In this document: positions 1 to 13,800 of the stretch, one piece after another
How positions within the stretch are numbered: position 1 is the stretch's first letter
How the letters are laid out: each line of letters begins with the position of its first letter
Assembly: GCF_001949145.1 (NCBI RefSeq)
Contig: NW_019091488.1
Coordinates: 723,133-787,132 of the forward strand
Length of the DNA stretch: 64,000 nt
Origin: Acanthaster planci
Taxonomy: Eukaryota > Echinodermata > Asteroidea > Valvatida > Acanthasteridae
Direction of reading: 5' to 3'
Position numbers and translations under genes: made by a program
Notes under the pieces: model-generated
Seen by the model: only the letters and a program-made list of their open reading frames with translations
Database searches by the model: none
Told to the model about the DNA's origin: nothing

Positions 1-48
1 GCAGAAGAATCTCGCCATTGGTGGGATTCTCGACCAACCACACGTTGT
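1..48 (-). CDS. possible exon start, truncated by the window edge
   Basis: On the minus strand a CAG acceptor (bases 51-49) is followed by 48 bases running off the window. All three frames are open over this short length. The most protein-like one reads NVWLVENPTNGEILL, which resembles the W-W-L-V/A-E-N...G stretch of an SH3 domain, although the usual second Trp and the Gly after the Glu are replaced. It lies on the same strand and downstream of the RhoGEF-like exons, so it could be a C-terminal SH3 piece of that gene. The polypyrimidine tract is only moderate. The reading phase needed (one base carried over) does not match the outgoing phase of the 4.5 kb exon, so at least one exon between them would be missing. 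Confidence 0.3.
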
Positions 49-3000
49 CTGTTGCCCAGGCAGTGGATAATACGTGAAGCGGAAACAAAGTGGGAAAAAA
101 ACGGCCAATTTATCTCTGTCACTTTGCACCACCACCGGGGGATTTTGACCAATACTGGTGCTGATTCTCCAATGAAGGTGATATTACATTATCATTTTGG
201 CAGGGGCCCAATACTTCTTGAAACTTTGTAAGGCACAATACACATCAAAATTAGTGCAATAATTGATAAGAGTCTAGTCTATGCCAAAGTAAACTTTGCA
301 TGCCAGATTTCTTCTCAATCCTAAAATGTCTGAATTAACAAAAATTAACCGCCAAATGCAACTCACTTATCTGTGAATGCAGACAATTACTGATAAAACT
401 GCCTATCACAAAGGCCAATTCTTGAAGAAGGCTTTGAATTCGAAAAACAACTACAAGTACAGTGTATATCTTTCAAGCTCCCAATTGCCACTGTTACCAA
501 TGTGCATGTATAAATTTGGCTATAAAAACTGATCAATCTGTGAGAAAAAACTTTGCACAACACCTACCGGTTCATAAAAAAAAGATTTGCTTACAAATTT
601 AGCTAACACTTTGAATATCATGTGCACAGAAGATATGCCAGTTGGGGCTCTGCAGTAAATAGATTAAAAGGATTGTGTTGACCCTGGTGAACCAAAAAAT
701 GTTACCTCTCAAAACAAGGTCGTGACCAACTATGTCATAAATTTTTAGAAGAAAAGGCTTTAAAACATCAACAAAGAGAACCGAGAGGGTGGGGGGTGGC
801 ATGCCTTAAAGTTCATTCCAAGTTGATGTGTAATGGCTGGCCGTTTATCTGTTGTAAAGCTGGCCACACTAACTCAGATACCAATATACGGTGCACGTAC
901 AGGCACGTGTGCAAATGGTGGTGTACAATTGGCAATTTCTTTCCCCCCAAAACTGACCAGCAACCTTGAAGAGTTCGGCTGATAACAAACACAAAACATC
1001 CAGGGCAAGTTTGGACAAGATGGACCTTGGTCACATGGCATGCGTGTTGCGTGTACATGTACATGTTGAAGCTGATTAGATGGCACTTTTGGCCTGTCTT
1101 GATAACGTACTAATGCATGCATATGGGTGATTCAATGGATTAAGTCCTCTGCTATGGTACCCAGTTCAGAAAGCTGCAAAAATATAGCTTTTTTCCACCA
1201 CGGATAGGCATGTACATGTACATAAATATACTGTACACATGCACATGCACATGTATAACCTGACGAGAACATGTCTCTATGGAATAATGCATCCAAATTG
1301 TCAGACTATCCTCTATCAATCTATGGCATCCATCCCATACAGCAGGGCCCTTTTTAAACTTCTGCCACCACTAATCCACCACTTTTTATCTCAGGGATGA
1401 GATTGACCAACAATAAAAATAGCTGAAAAAAAAAGGCATATAGAAGCTGAACTGTGAAAATCTCCTATACATGTACTTTTGTACACAGCCAGTGTGGGGA
1501 AAAAGCTGAAATCCAAAACAAAAAAGATGAAATCAGCTAAAAAGCTGAGAACTGGTCCCTGTAAAACCTTCCTCTGCTTGAAAAACAAACTGTCTATGGG
1601 CCTTTTTGGTGGCCTGGGGACAGGTAGAGTACCAGTATCCAAACTTGCTAAACAGGAGGTGTTTTCCAACTTCCCTAAGCAGCCAGACTAAACTGAGCTA
1701 TTACTAGGGAACATGTAGCCCACACACCCAGATGGTTACACAAACCTGGCCTTACACAAGATCCTCTATCTTCCAGCTGAAAATGACAGAAAGCTGTATC
1801 AAATATCACAGAGATACCATAGGATTGCAAGACAGAACATAAAATTCTGTGACTCCAAAGGGACAATCTCATACCCCCAAGTCATATCTGGGGATCTCTG
1901 TGGCAGTGTGTATACATAAAGCTCAATGATATACTGGTATTTTCTAACTAATGATTGCTGACACAACCTGTGAAGAAATTCCTCCCACTGGCATGTTTCA
2001 AACACTGAAAAAAATCCCACAGGAAAAGACAGAGGAGAGGATTGTAAGCTGGAGTTTCACCAACAAATAAAGTTTGTGACTGTTTACAAAACAACTGCAA
2101 AGTTTATTTGGTTTACGGCCCACTTCTTCTCTAAGGAGTCAAGTCCTGTGGAATTTTATAAAGTTTTTGCTGGTGAGTAATGATAGCGCCCTCGTGTGAT
2201 GTGGTCTTTTCAGTCCATAATACCAGAAGGACTCATTACCAAATGTTGCTCAACTGATTTGGACTGGTGATGCTGTCCAACAAAAACTGAACTGGAGAAA
2301 TGTAAAGCTGCTGGGTCTTACAAGTTGCAAGTACAATGAGGCTGTGAATATTGCACGGCATGACAAAAACTTGAGTAATCCAGAGCCAACAAATTCACTC
2401 AAATGAATAAACACAAAACAACCACCTTTCTACATGTACATTTATATGCCCACACTCTTTCTAAGGCAGGTTGAAGCTGTGTTTGATCGATAGTGATGAG
2501 CACCCTTTCACACGGTCCAAATTGACAAATTTTTTTGTGAAACTAAAGCAAGAGAGTGCCGAAAAAACACCAGTACCATTAAGTACAGCTTAAGCCTATC
2601 CCTTTTTTAAAACTCAATGCAGTGCTCTGCAAACACATGGAGAAAATCACCACACAGACCATGCACTTTAACAGTCCAGTCCTCACACGTCCTCTTAATC
2701 TATTTTTAAAAACCTCTTGACACATAGACAGCCCTACTGTTGGAATAATCAACTAGAGCGGTATTTATCCATATCAAATTACAATACTAAACTTGTAAAC
2801 TGGTATCCGTTATCAAAACCCCCCCACTAATGGTGTCAAAGTACCAGCTAATTCAATAATGTCATTGATAAAGTGGTGACTAATTTTCCATTTTTGGTTT
2901 TTCCCAACTGTCTCCAACCCCATATATTACCAAAAAGAGGATATGCCACAACTGGTCTTTGCTTGTTCATAAATTAACGAGGCGGAAGCAATCCCTCAAA

Positions 3001-4479
3001 CATACTCAATCCCCATTAGCGGGGTAAACAAATTGACAAAGGAGTGATTTTTCATCTCCCAACTCAAACATCTCCAGCCATCATATTTCAGAGCTGGGTG
3101 CATCTTCCAAATTTCACTTAACAATTTGTTGCAAAAAGTATTTGTTCTCGACTCCACTGACCCCAGATTTTCTAGGGGGGGGAAAAATCCATGAAGTGTT
3201 GATCAATGCACATACACCTAAAAAGGACATTTGGACAGAGTGTCATTTACATACATACATGTTGCCACCTGTCCACCAGTTCTGGGGACAGGCAGAAACA
3301 AATACAGACAGGCAACTTTTGCTTCTTCAAAATTTACAACCCCCCTTTCTTACAGACATTGTAGATCTTTAACAGTGGTTAACAAGTCTTCACATCTTCC
3401 AAATTTTTGTCTGGATACTTTGGAAATATGACCTTAGCTGGCACCCAGGGGGGTCAACAGATTTTTTGAGAGGAGACAGCTACATGTAGTTTTTAAGTTT
3501 GGTTTGGAAGGGACAGGAAGATACATGTACATGTATTTCAATTCCAGATGAAACTCTGGATATGCGGCAAGCAAGTGAAGACAGAATAAGCACTTTGCAA
3601 GAGCTGGCAGTGAATGCAAATTAAAGCATTGAAAAAGACAGAACATCAAAAATGTGATGGGCAGTGTCCTAGGCTGCGGCTTGAAATAACAAATGGACCT
3701 CTGCAAGCCCATACAAGTACATATACATGTATACTCCAACCAAGCTGCAGCTGGTGTATTCAGACAAGGCTGTGGTTTGGCTACTTTGCTGGCTCTTGTT
3801 TGTTTGACTCTGCTTTCTAAACCATTTCTGCACTGCCTCTAACAAACTGATAGGGTTGGAATAAGCAGCATTGGCATAAAGCCAAAAAGAAAAAAAAAGG
3901 GCTCAACAAATGAAATGTTTCCAATTCTCTGTGATCAACCCACATGCAGTACTCTCCTCCTACCCAAGAAGAAAACCTTGAAACAGAAAGAAAGCCCTGA
4001 AGACCATCAAGAAAATAACAAATGACAGATCCGGTGTGAATGCAACAGGACCAATCTGTCCTGACACTTAAGGGATTGGCACCCTGCTGGACTGCAGGAG
4101 GCAATGAACGACCCTGACAAGAGTTGGGCAAGCATTCCTGACTTTAATGCAGGTGCCTTCAGAAGAAAAAATATGAAACACAAAATCCAATGCACATACA
4201 ATTCAAGGCTATCTGGTTGCTTGTTTCCCTCCCAAATTCTGTTTCAAAAACCTTGAAACCAGTAATGCCATCCATTAATTGCTGAAATCACTCAAAAGCA
4301 ACATGATATTAAAATATTTTGGAATTTTGCCAACATTTGAAGAGGAAATCTGGGACTGGGGTGAAGAATTCAGAAAAACTGCACTGAAAAAAATTAACAA
4401 TGAGGAAGAACTAAATTTCAAGTAGGTAACAAGTTTGAATGGAAGGAAAGGTGGATATAAAATATAATTATAGACTTAC
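49..4479. other. probable intron, no gene recognised
   Basis: Non-coding sequence with scattered ACATGTACATG palindromes (near 1,040, 1,210 and 3,520) and poly-A/T runs. The only exon-like point is a good minus-strand acceptor (TTTTTTTCAG at about 2,006-1,997) followed by roughly 65 open codons reading VFETCQWEEFLHRLCQQ and onward. It has no matching donor and no family resemblance, so I do not call it. Confidence 0.5.
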
Positions 4480-4556
4480 AATTTCTTCCCTCCGAGTGCT
4501 GTCTTGAGAGCTACAGTTGGTGCTGATCTCCTCCGATTGGCGAGCGCCTTAAACCT
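4480..4556 (-). CDS. internal exon, basic RRRSAP-containing linker of the RhoGEF-like gene
   Basis: A 77-base exon with convincing boundaries: a pyrimidine-rich acceptor ending TGTTCGCTGCAG just above 4,556 and a consensus donor GTAAGT just below 4,480. Entered in phase 0 it reads RFKALANRRRSAP, then TVALKTALGGKK, leaving two bases for the next exon. The piece is strongly basic. RRRSAP fits a basophilic-kinase or 14-3-3-type site by pattern only. GC and codon use are higher than in the surrounding intron. It lies on the same strand and downstream of the DH-like exons, so a linker after the catalytic region is the simplest reading. I do not recognise a named domain. Other frames cannot be excluded because the neighbouring exons were not found. 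Confidence 0.55.
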
Positions 4557-7500
4557 CTGCAGCGAACACACAAAGACAGAAAATTGAATGTGTCTTGCTG
4601 AGTGCATGCACCCTGCGACTCTGAAAAAGTACTCTACAAAGGCATTTGACCCACATTTTGGTGGAGTAAAACGTACAACATAACTACGGGTAGAACCCAG
4701 GTACATGTACTCATACGTACATGTACATACCGGTACATTTACATGCACACACACTTGAGAACCTTTGACTGCTTCAATATGCTGTATTCTCAGAAATGGG
4801 CGGCTGCCCGAATTACCCCAACAGATAGAGGATCTAGTACTTCAAGTATGTGAACGTAAATGAGAACTGCACATATCAAGACACATATTTCGTCTCTTGA
4901 TTTTCTGGACCTCTTGACTTGATTCACTCAGAGACATTGGGTCTACGGAGTGTTCTCCTAGGCAATTCTTTACTAGTCGTCTATAAGTACGGTATTCTTG
5001 AGTGGCTCTTGATTTCAAATTGGATTGTTATGACTGCTGCATTCAAGCACTTCAAGTCTCCTCATCTGTATTTCCATACAGGGTGAAGCCAAGACTACCA
5101 CTATGAATGAGTGACAAGAGAAGAAAGTCTTGCCAAGTCCAAGCAGATGCGTTTGCACAGTTCAGCATGCCGAGGATGGGTTGCACAGAAGAGTCCAATT
5201 CTCTTTAAAGCAGTTGAAGAAAATGTACTGCGGCAGCAATATCAACCAGTCAACTCTGGGATACGGAGGCCCTTTACATTGTAAACCCGGTCATACCAAC
5301 AACGAAGGCAAAGATAAATGGAGAGACGACACCACACGCTAGCCCAGTACTTCATTCTTGACACTTACATGTACTGACCATTACGCTTCAAATCAAAATT
5401 AATCCTGAAACCAACTATTTTTATTAAACTGTCTGGCAGAGTGAATTTGGAACCTTTTCCTGTGCACACTGAGTCCTTCCCGAGGTCATAAAAGATTTCA
5501 GCGCTATGCTTTTGCTGATCAGCTAACCTATCCCTTGCTGTCTGTATAAACAGTGATAACTCTGTTTATGGATGTCTGTCTCTTCAAGCCTCTGGCTGGA
5601 ATTTTGCTTGGCAGATGTCTGTGGGGGTTTCAAACCAAACTGGACAAAGCAGGACAGGTTGTCGGACTGTTGGCGCTGAGGACCATCAGTGCATTCCAGA
5701 TATACATGTACATGTACATGAAGTGGATTTATGATTACGGGGAGTTAACCATGGAGACACCATCTTTGAGGGACAGTCTTCTTCCAGGAACACTCTTCTG
5801 AGGCGCCATACGGTTTGGCCTCTACTGTTTAAATTTCCTCATGAAAGAAAGGGCAAAATATACATGCACATCCTCAACAGTGTTGTACCGATCGAATCCA
5901 CTTCTACCACCAACCCAAAATGCTCCTCTGCCATGAATGCTCGAAATGTTGCCCTGTGGTCCCGCCTTTACCTGCATGAGTCTGCAGAAACTATACTGAT
6001 ACATCCAGGTAAAACTCTGATCCTATATGGACAATGGGCGGTAAAGTGGTACACTTTTTGAAACTCCTACTTGCGTCTGATGACCCTTTAGTGGAATGTT
6101 AGGGAATGAAAAAAGAAAGAAAGGAAGCAGAAAAATCTTTTGAAACAAACAGTTCAAGAGGCCTCCTCCTCCGGCCCAGCTAGAGTCACCCTTTGCCACC
6201 CTGCTGCTGATATAGTAGATGGTAGAATGGAAGGTCTTAAGAGAATACAATTGTAGGTTGGGGTTCCTTTTTTTCGGTGCTGAACTGGGACTGGAATAAC
6301 GCCTACTCTCTGTCCTGTGACTGGAAATCAGAAAGGGCTGAGGAATTTGGAGTATCCTGTCTTTTACAATCCATTGGTAGGATGACCCTGAGTCTACTGG
6401 TACATACCACAACTTATTTTAAACCTTTTTTTCCTCCATTTGGTCAAAAGACAGGCTATAGTTCACACAACTCTGCCTGTATCTTATGAATGGAGTACAG
6501 GCTTGGAGGTTTGAGGTAAAAGCAACTTTTGAGCATCTTAAGTCACGTTATGAGAGGTGTGACTCCCTTTTTCTCTCCAATGAGATGTGAAATGGTGGGA
6601 TAAACTTTTTACCTGGTCATCTTTAACTTAGGTTACTTTTTTTAACTAAATGAAATCGAAGCTGATGCCTATTTAGAGAGAAACAATGCTAACAACAAAT
6701 GCTGGTCATCATTTGTTTCAATCATGCAAACAGCTAGCTGTTCTGCAGAGGAATGCATTTTTATAGGGAGGGTTGCAAGGTTATCATGTTGCATGTACAA
6801 CTAATACACTTGTCAAATTATATTGTGCATTGTGAAACGACAGAATGAAGGCAAGTACATGTATAAACTCAATACTGAAATTCAGACAAACCTAGCCTGA
6901 CAACCACCAGGAGCAGTGCCAAGCTGAGGGTCAGAGGTCAATCAAAGGCAGAGAGGGATATATCTTCTGGTGGTGTCAACAGGGCATCTTCGCACCTGCG
7001 AAGCATTGGCAGGAAAGAAGGGGTTTGTGGAGTTTACGTGACAGATATTTATGATTCCTTCATGAACAGTTCTAGCACTAGATGACTAATACACTACTTG
7101 GATTGTCTGCAAGGACATACATGTAAACGTGCCAGGCCCCCCCCAAAAAATGTTCGGTGACTTTTTGAACGATACCCTGTTGAAGATATTGGATCTTGGC
7201 AACTACTTCAGTGTGGAGTTGGGCTTCAAAAAGAAATTGGAAAGGAATTTTTCTCGACATTTTCCACCATTAGTAGAACACATGAGTGGTAGGATACCAT
7301 TGGGGACACATGTACATGTAGGTTGTACTGGAAAGTCTTTCTTTAAAAATAAAGACTCTCTGTTGAGGAAGTTCAACAGTAGAGAGAATAAACAATATAT
7401 GACTGAAACAGATATAGATACATGTACATAGGACAGTTTTCTTTTCAAGGAGGCTTGTTGGAAGCACATACATACATGTATGTACATGTAACTTGCTTGC

Positions 7501-10500
7501 ACCTCAGCAAAGACATCTAGACATCTAGATAAGTTGAGAGCAGTGGCCTTTTTGTCATGGTAAATATGATGCTAACTGAAAAGTGACGACATCCAACTCC
7601 TAGCTAAGCTTCAGCTCAACTTTCTTTCTCAAACTTCTTATGTGTTTGATCTTAATCTGCTCTTCCACTCCACTGATGGACTGCATTTCCGCACAACTTC
7701 CAGTAACTTGTTCCTATGACTTAAACGCTTACACATATTGCAAAGGATACAATCCCTCCCAATAAAAAGAAAAGGAAAGGAAAATGACCACTGTAAAAAC
7801 ATGGCTCTCCACCAATCCCTTTTAACACCCTTTCAATGTCATTCTCCTGTGGTAATCTTGCCTTAACACCATTTTTCTTGGCCAGGAGAATGGATCAGAA
7901 GACCCTGCCAGCCAAGGCTACTGGTGGAGCGCCCAATCCCTTTGTTTTCTCCTCCCTTGAGTGATGTGCCGACTGCAGGGATTTTAATCTTCCATCCCCT
8001 CGGGGATGTGTGTTAAATCCGCCATCAAGTAGGCACAAGGGGTGCTTTCTCTTTGTGGAAATGTTGCAAGAGATGGAGACAGCATTGGGGGAGATTGAAA
8101 AGAAAGAAAATCAACCAAACAAATGGGCTAAGCCCCTGAAGAGAACAGCCAGACATTTCCCTTTTTGAGTCAAAACCACAGAGCTGCCCACACCAAATAA
8201 CGGGCTTACTATTGATGAGTAAAGAGTTGACAATTTCCTTTATTCCATCCTATGAATGAACAGTCTTGATTTCAGTTTGGTGGATGTGGATGAATGGAAG
8301 AGACACACAACCCAAGCACTGGTGCACTTTCAACACAGCTCATAATGAGCCCCGACAAACGTAAAACCAAATTCTTGAAAGAAAAATTGCTGTTCACCTT
8401 GAAAGTATCAATAAAAAAAATGTTCAAAGTACTATAACATGCACAAAACATTGACAATTGTTTATTAGCAGAAGTACTGTAACTGGGGGTGATCTGCAGT
8501 AAAATGCTGCTAAGCCAATCTCTATACAAATACTCTACTACACTTAAATCAAAATAACCAGAGAAGTAGTCAGGCGTATTCGGTACACAGTGTACCATGC
8601 CTGTTGCCCACCAGTAATTCCCTTTTGAGCTGCATTAAGGTCTAAGCTCAGAGCAGTTCTGCTTAAACAGCAGCTCGGCTGCAAGAACAGTATGTACATG
8701 TACATCCAAGTTGGCACTAGGGTAACACTTTAAGCATATTGTTTCCCTTTTGAAGTTACATGTAAGCAACTTTTCTTTTTAAGGTCATGTCGAGGTCAAC
8801 CTGGGACTTTACATATAGTCTGAACTGGCCAGGGACTGGCCTGCCTCTCAATGAAATCCAGCATGCCAGTCTAGCCCACAAACCCACCAGGGAGACCTGT
8901 TGCTAATTGGTGGGTAACAGCTGCCAGGGTTCCCTCATAAAACCATGGGGAGAGAGATCTGTCAACACAGACAAACTATGCTGACATAACATCAGCAGCA
9001 GAGCCCCTTTTGAATTTGATGTACATGTACAGTACTTGGACTATATACTGTATAGTGCATGTACAGTGTACATGTATGCATCTATACTGTATTAACTTTC
9101 TGAAAACTGAGGCCACTGGCATATTGTAGGAGTTTCTGTTGAGTAGAAGTGGGGGAGGGAGGGAGGGTAATATTAGCACAAATCCAAATTTCAACCAGAA
9201 GAAAAATGTGGGGATGTTTTAAAAACCAACATGCCTGAATCTATAGCTCTAACTTGCCAGATAAAAGTCAGAAAAAACAAGAATAACTGAAAACAAACCA
9301 AGATTTAATAATGAAACAAGTTTCAATTAATAGAGCAAACTGCTGATCATGCTTTGAATTGTCTGATATGTAGGAAACATGACATTGCCTACATAGTACC
9401 TGTACCGGAAACTGTGCTGCAATGACAAAGTCTTACCACTCAAAAAAAGTTTCTTCAATTTCTGCGCAGCTGAATGGAAATTGCCTGTACACAGTCATTC
9501 AAAAACTACACGTACCTATACTGTATCTTGTCAATAGCCACCAGAAAGCTGCACTTTTAATTCAAAGAAGCTTCATATACAACATGCTCCATAATGCCGC
9601 CGCTTTATTTCCTGGCTCCCTCATTTAAGTAGAAATTCCCAACAACAATGGACAACCTCTGCGAGATGTTTAAACTTTCCATAGTCAACCAGCAGTGCAG
9701 CACTACTCCTACATTGTAGATGATATCATAATACTGCAGGATCAGACCAATAAACGAGGCACAGCACATCAATCATCCACTGGTGACATCTGTGGGGAGC
9801 ACCAGTCTCTCCTGATCCTACAGTGGGGTAAGAGGAGTTTGCACAAAGTCTGGGCTTCAGACGACTGACACCAGGAAAATCAAATGATGATCCTACTAAC
9901 ATGCTTAAAGTCTTCGTAAAGTGTCTAGCTAGCTGTCTTTTCTCCTTTGAAGGATGTAGTGCTTTGATTTCCCAGCTAAAGTCACTTCCTTTAGTTTTGC
10001 CATAGAGGTGGAAAGAAAAAGCATCATTTTAATGAAAATCAGTACAGTTCAAAAAAGAAAGCACATGCATTATTCAAACAAATAACCACTGTGACTGCTT
10101 CCTGATACCATGATTGTAGAAAATACATTTATTACTTTGCATAGTGTACTGCATGCACATGTAATTCACTTTACAAGTACATGTATAATGCATGACATAA
10201 TGCAAATGGTCATCAATCATCAAACGAACAAATGGTTTATTACAATGTCACAATTAACTTGTGAGCAAAAGAAACTTGCTTCTGTACCAGTTGGAAGTTA
10301 CAGATACCAGTAGGCATATACTGTACATGGATGGGAAAACCTAAACTTTTTCTCTGGGGTGCTTTTCTGTGAGTGTTTGGACTATCAACTCTCCAAGGTG
10401 AAAGGCCAATTGTATACAGGAGCCTAGAAAAATATACAGCTTATCCAATTACTGTACACACATCAACATGATACCATCCAGTTGTATGATAACCTACATG

Positions 10501-11467
10501 TACATGTACCTAGCACTGGGATTTCCTTATCGCAAAGGCTGTACAGGAAGGATCAGTGAGAAACACATGTAGTCAACGACCTCCACAGTCAGAAAGAAAA
10601 TGAAAGGCACGACACTACAGACATGAACTTACTTTATCCCATCATTAAAACTGCCTGTCATCTAGGGCAGCAGCTCACATAATGAGTGGATGTGCATGTG
10701 CATATACTTTAAACAGTGACGAAGGAATTGCACAACCACATCTTAACATACTACATTTGTTCTTAAGCTGTCCAATGTACATGTACAGTCCTAATACATA
10801 ACGCTTGCATTCTTGGCATTGTGGAGGGCTTATGGGCTTTGGTAACCTTCTTTGATGTAGATGATCATCAGACTATTCTATTCATCCTGCTCTTATTGTT
10901 ACACATTTTACGCAGTTTTACTTCCTCACAACTTTTCTCTACCAGTAGTACTATAAAAACTATAAATGTGCAATGTGCCATACTGGTATCCGTGCATGTA
11001 CAGTACATACACATGTACATGACCTTGGAATCAGTCAAGAGTTCCAGCCACAAGTAGCTATTCCAATTTTACTGCTACAAGTGTGTTGGAGGTGCACTAA
11101 AATCATAGCCAACATAAAAGTGCGAGGACATTGCGCATCCAGATTTGGTAATTACCGGTACATGCAATGACTAGGCATTCCCAACTCAAAAGTGTTAGTC
11201 AAGTACCAGGGTACCAATCAGTGAGTGGAAGTCAAGAGCGAATGTGAAGATTAAATAATGCAACACTGCATTTTCACTTCTGTACTATGACCTGAATTGG
11301 ACAGCTTATCTCCCAACTTGCTTACTTTCCCAAAATGACCTTGTGGGATGCAGGTGGGCTGGGATGTTTTCTCTAGAAATTGCAGTCTACACATGCCGGT
11401 ATGTGTTTATGAACAGTGCCAGTATTTTATCCAAAAAAAAAAAAAGATAAAAATTAACAACCCTTAC

Positions 11468-11497
11468 CTGATGCCCACAGTAACATAAACAAGCAAG
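11468..11497 (-). CDS. candidate 30-base microexon
   Basis: The minus strand shows acceptor CTTCCTGCTGTAG, thirty bases, then donor CAG|GTAAGGG. Both splice sites are near consensus and the segment is in phase 0 at both ends, as are most exons of the RhoGEF-like gene. The ten residues, LACLCYCGHQ, are unusually Cys-rich and match no domain I know. A chance pairing of splice-like signals is quite possible. Confidence 0.2.
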
Positions 11498-13228
11498 CTA
11501 CAGCAGGAAGACATATGTCCCCAGTGGGGCTCAATTTAATCTCCCCTCAACAGACAATGCTGGTATGTAATTACAATGGTGATCCTCTACTTCAAAGATA
11601 CAGGTTGTTTCTTCAGTTAATATCCTAGTTTATGTTGTTGCCTCCTAGTCTGGGTTGCTTTGTGACCCATTTTGGGGCAACCTTTCCACTGCTTCCATTG
11701 TTTATTATTCTTGGAATAACGTTTCAGTCAATGCAGAGGAAAATTGGTTCCTTGCATGCTCCCTGCACACTTGCAATTTACGTGCATCATGTTCAGGTCA
11801 TCTTCAGTAAACAGAACTCATCTAAGACTAATTCAACACGTCTGAAAAAATTGATAAATGCCCCAGGATAGAACAGGACATGTCATCCTTATGCTTATCC
11901 ACCAGTGAAAGGTTCATAAATTTACAATCAGCAAGACATGTGGGCATGTAAACACATTATTATCCAATGTAATATTACCGCTACTTCAAGGAAAATCACT
12001 AATGAAAGTGACTTCTTCAAAGTCGTCTGTCAAAATGACACCTGCTTTACAGGTGGGGCACTGGATTTCATGAAGATGCTTGACACAACAATTTCCTAAG
12101 CATGAATGAGACACACAGAGTGACAACTAGTTACCATTTACAACACCACACAATGTTGACTGCCTTGCAGAATTCCCCTATACTATAATGCTTGACTATC
12201 TATCAACCTGGGCCCAGATCAGGGGGGGGGCATCATTCCACACAGGAGGAAAAAAATTCCAAGGGTTCAGTCATAAAAAGTCTCCCTTTTCAATGGAGAC
12301 AGCCTGGACAGGTTAGCTGGCTCAACATGATTTATGAGGGGATTTTATAGCCTGTTCTTTTCAAGCAGATATACACATGTACATGTAACTGTAGTTGTTG
12401 GAAGGTCAGCCCAGCTATTTTTGCACAAAGAGGCAGAAAAAAGTGTCCTGGTAGTCATCTTCATCATTAGCACCCTCTTAATTACAAGTAAAGCCATCCT
12501 CTTTAATGAGAGCATCTTGCAACTGCCAGTTCATTGGCTAGCAGACTGACTGATGAGTTAGTTATGTACTTAACATGCCTTCTACAGCTCTAACATTTGA
12601 TTGTCACAATGATTGGGTCTGTTGGGGATGCTTCACCCAAATCTGATTGAGCTACATGTATTTGGATACAGTTGATAAATTTAATAACAGTTAAGCGTAC
12701 TCAATTTTCATAATTGCTCACATACTGGTACCAGATGTGGATTGCCATGAATCAAACAAGAATACTCTTCAATTCAAACGATGGTTTTGATGCTCAATAA
12801 CTGATAGACACACTTCCCAGTGGCAACGCCTCAACATAATTGAAAAAAAAAATTCTCCAAACTTGCACACCACATTCCGAACATATCATATCCAAATCAA
12901 ACAGGTCAAATTACACGCACACAGTGATTGGCGACACAAAAGGCCTGCACGAGCCCACCTTGTTTGTTTGACTTACTGGACTCCAGTCCCAAGTTTTTTA
13001 TCTGCCAGTTCTTTTTTGGTTAATCGGTATCAAATTACAGTATTTGAGTGAATGACGAACCTCAAGTGCTGTTTACTTTGACACAACCGGTCTGTCGAGG
13101 AGTAAATTCTACATTCACCCTGGGATCGTGTCGCTCGGCAAACTTGTTGGGGGCAATATTCTGCAATTGTTATCACCCTTTGATGCTCTTTTGAATTGAT
13201 AAGGTCTCAAAAACTTGGAAGGGGGGGG

Positions 13229-13300
13229 GTGAGGCATGGCAACGTGGTTAAAAGCATGTCATCTGATATGTGTACATCAGTTTGATCCCTTTTATCCAAA
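13229..13300 (+). repeat. tRNA-like SINE head (degenerate)
   Basis: TGGCAACGTGG at 13,237-13,247 resembles a pol III A box, and AGTTTGATCCC beginning near 13,279 resembles a B box. They are about 42 bases apart, close to the spacing in a tRNA gene. GTGGTTAAAAGC after the A box is typical of Ser/Leu-type tRNA D arms. The stems are not intact, so this is better read as a remnant of a tRNA-derived SINE or a tRNA pseudogene than as a working tRNA. Confidence 0.4.
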
Positions 13301-13769
13301 CAGGAAGAAGGACAGAATGCAGGTGTGGCACACCATTGGTGTAATGTTCTGGCAAGCTATATGTAAGAGCTGCAATGCTTAATTAACAGGACAAGTTGCT
13401 TAATAAATCCTCTGGAATATTTCAATAATGCCAAAACATATACTGATCTTGCCATCCAAGATAAGAGGTGGTAAATGGCTAGACCAAGAAAATTAGCTGT
13501 GTGAGGATTTGACTAAGCCTGTGAGCTCCAGTTTATGAAACATTTGTTGGAATATGAACTATTTTTACTTGAGTGAAGGTCAACCTTTCGTAGTGCACAA
13601 GAGTTTCACACACTTTTGAATAAAACAGATTTGTGATAAGAAGTGCAGAATCAGAATTTTGAACTTGAGTGTGAAGGGCCACTAAGGTGCATGCTTTCTA
13701 CAGACCTGATTTTTCAAGGATGTCGGCTTTATATAGCAGTAATGTATGGTACCTTCCCTGACACACAGA

Positions 13770-13800
13770 GACAAATTCTTATTTTTCATAAGAATTTGTC
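13770..13800. repeat. perfect 13-bp inverted repeat with 5-base loop
   Basis: GACAAATTCTTAT, loop TTTTC, then ATAAGAATTTGTC: thirteen pairs without mismatch. No flanking gene explains it. It could be a MITE relic or a fortuitous cruciform. Confidence 0.8.

Noticed and set aside
4290-4383. Minus-strand acceptor TTAATTTTTTTCAG just after the 4.48 kb exon, with open sequence in phase (AVFLNSSPQSQISSS)
   Set aside because: The implied intron is under 100 bases, no donor follows, and codon use is AT-rich like the intron.
7886-7960. Plus-strand MDQKTLPAKATGGAPNP frame behind a good acceptor (TTTTTCTTGGCCAG)
   Set aside because: Only 24 codons, a second overlapping frame is equally open, and there is no neighbour exon.
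13229-13300. Functional tRNA gene
   Set aside because: A-box and B-box-like sequences are present but the acceptor and anticodon stems do not pair.
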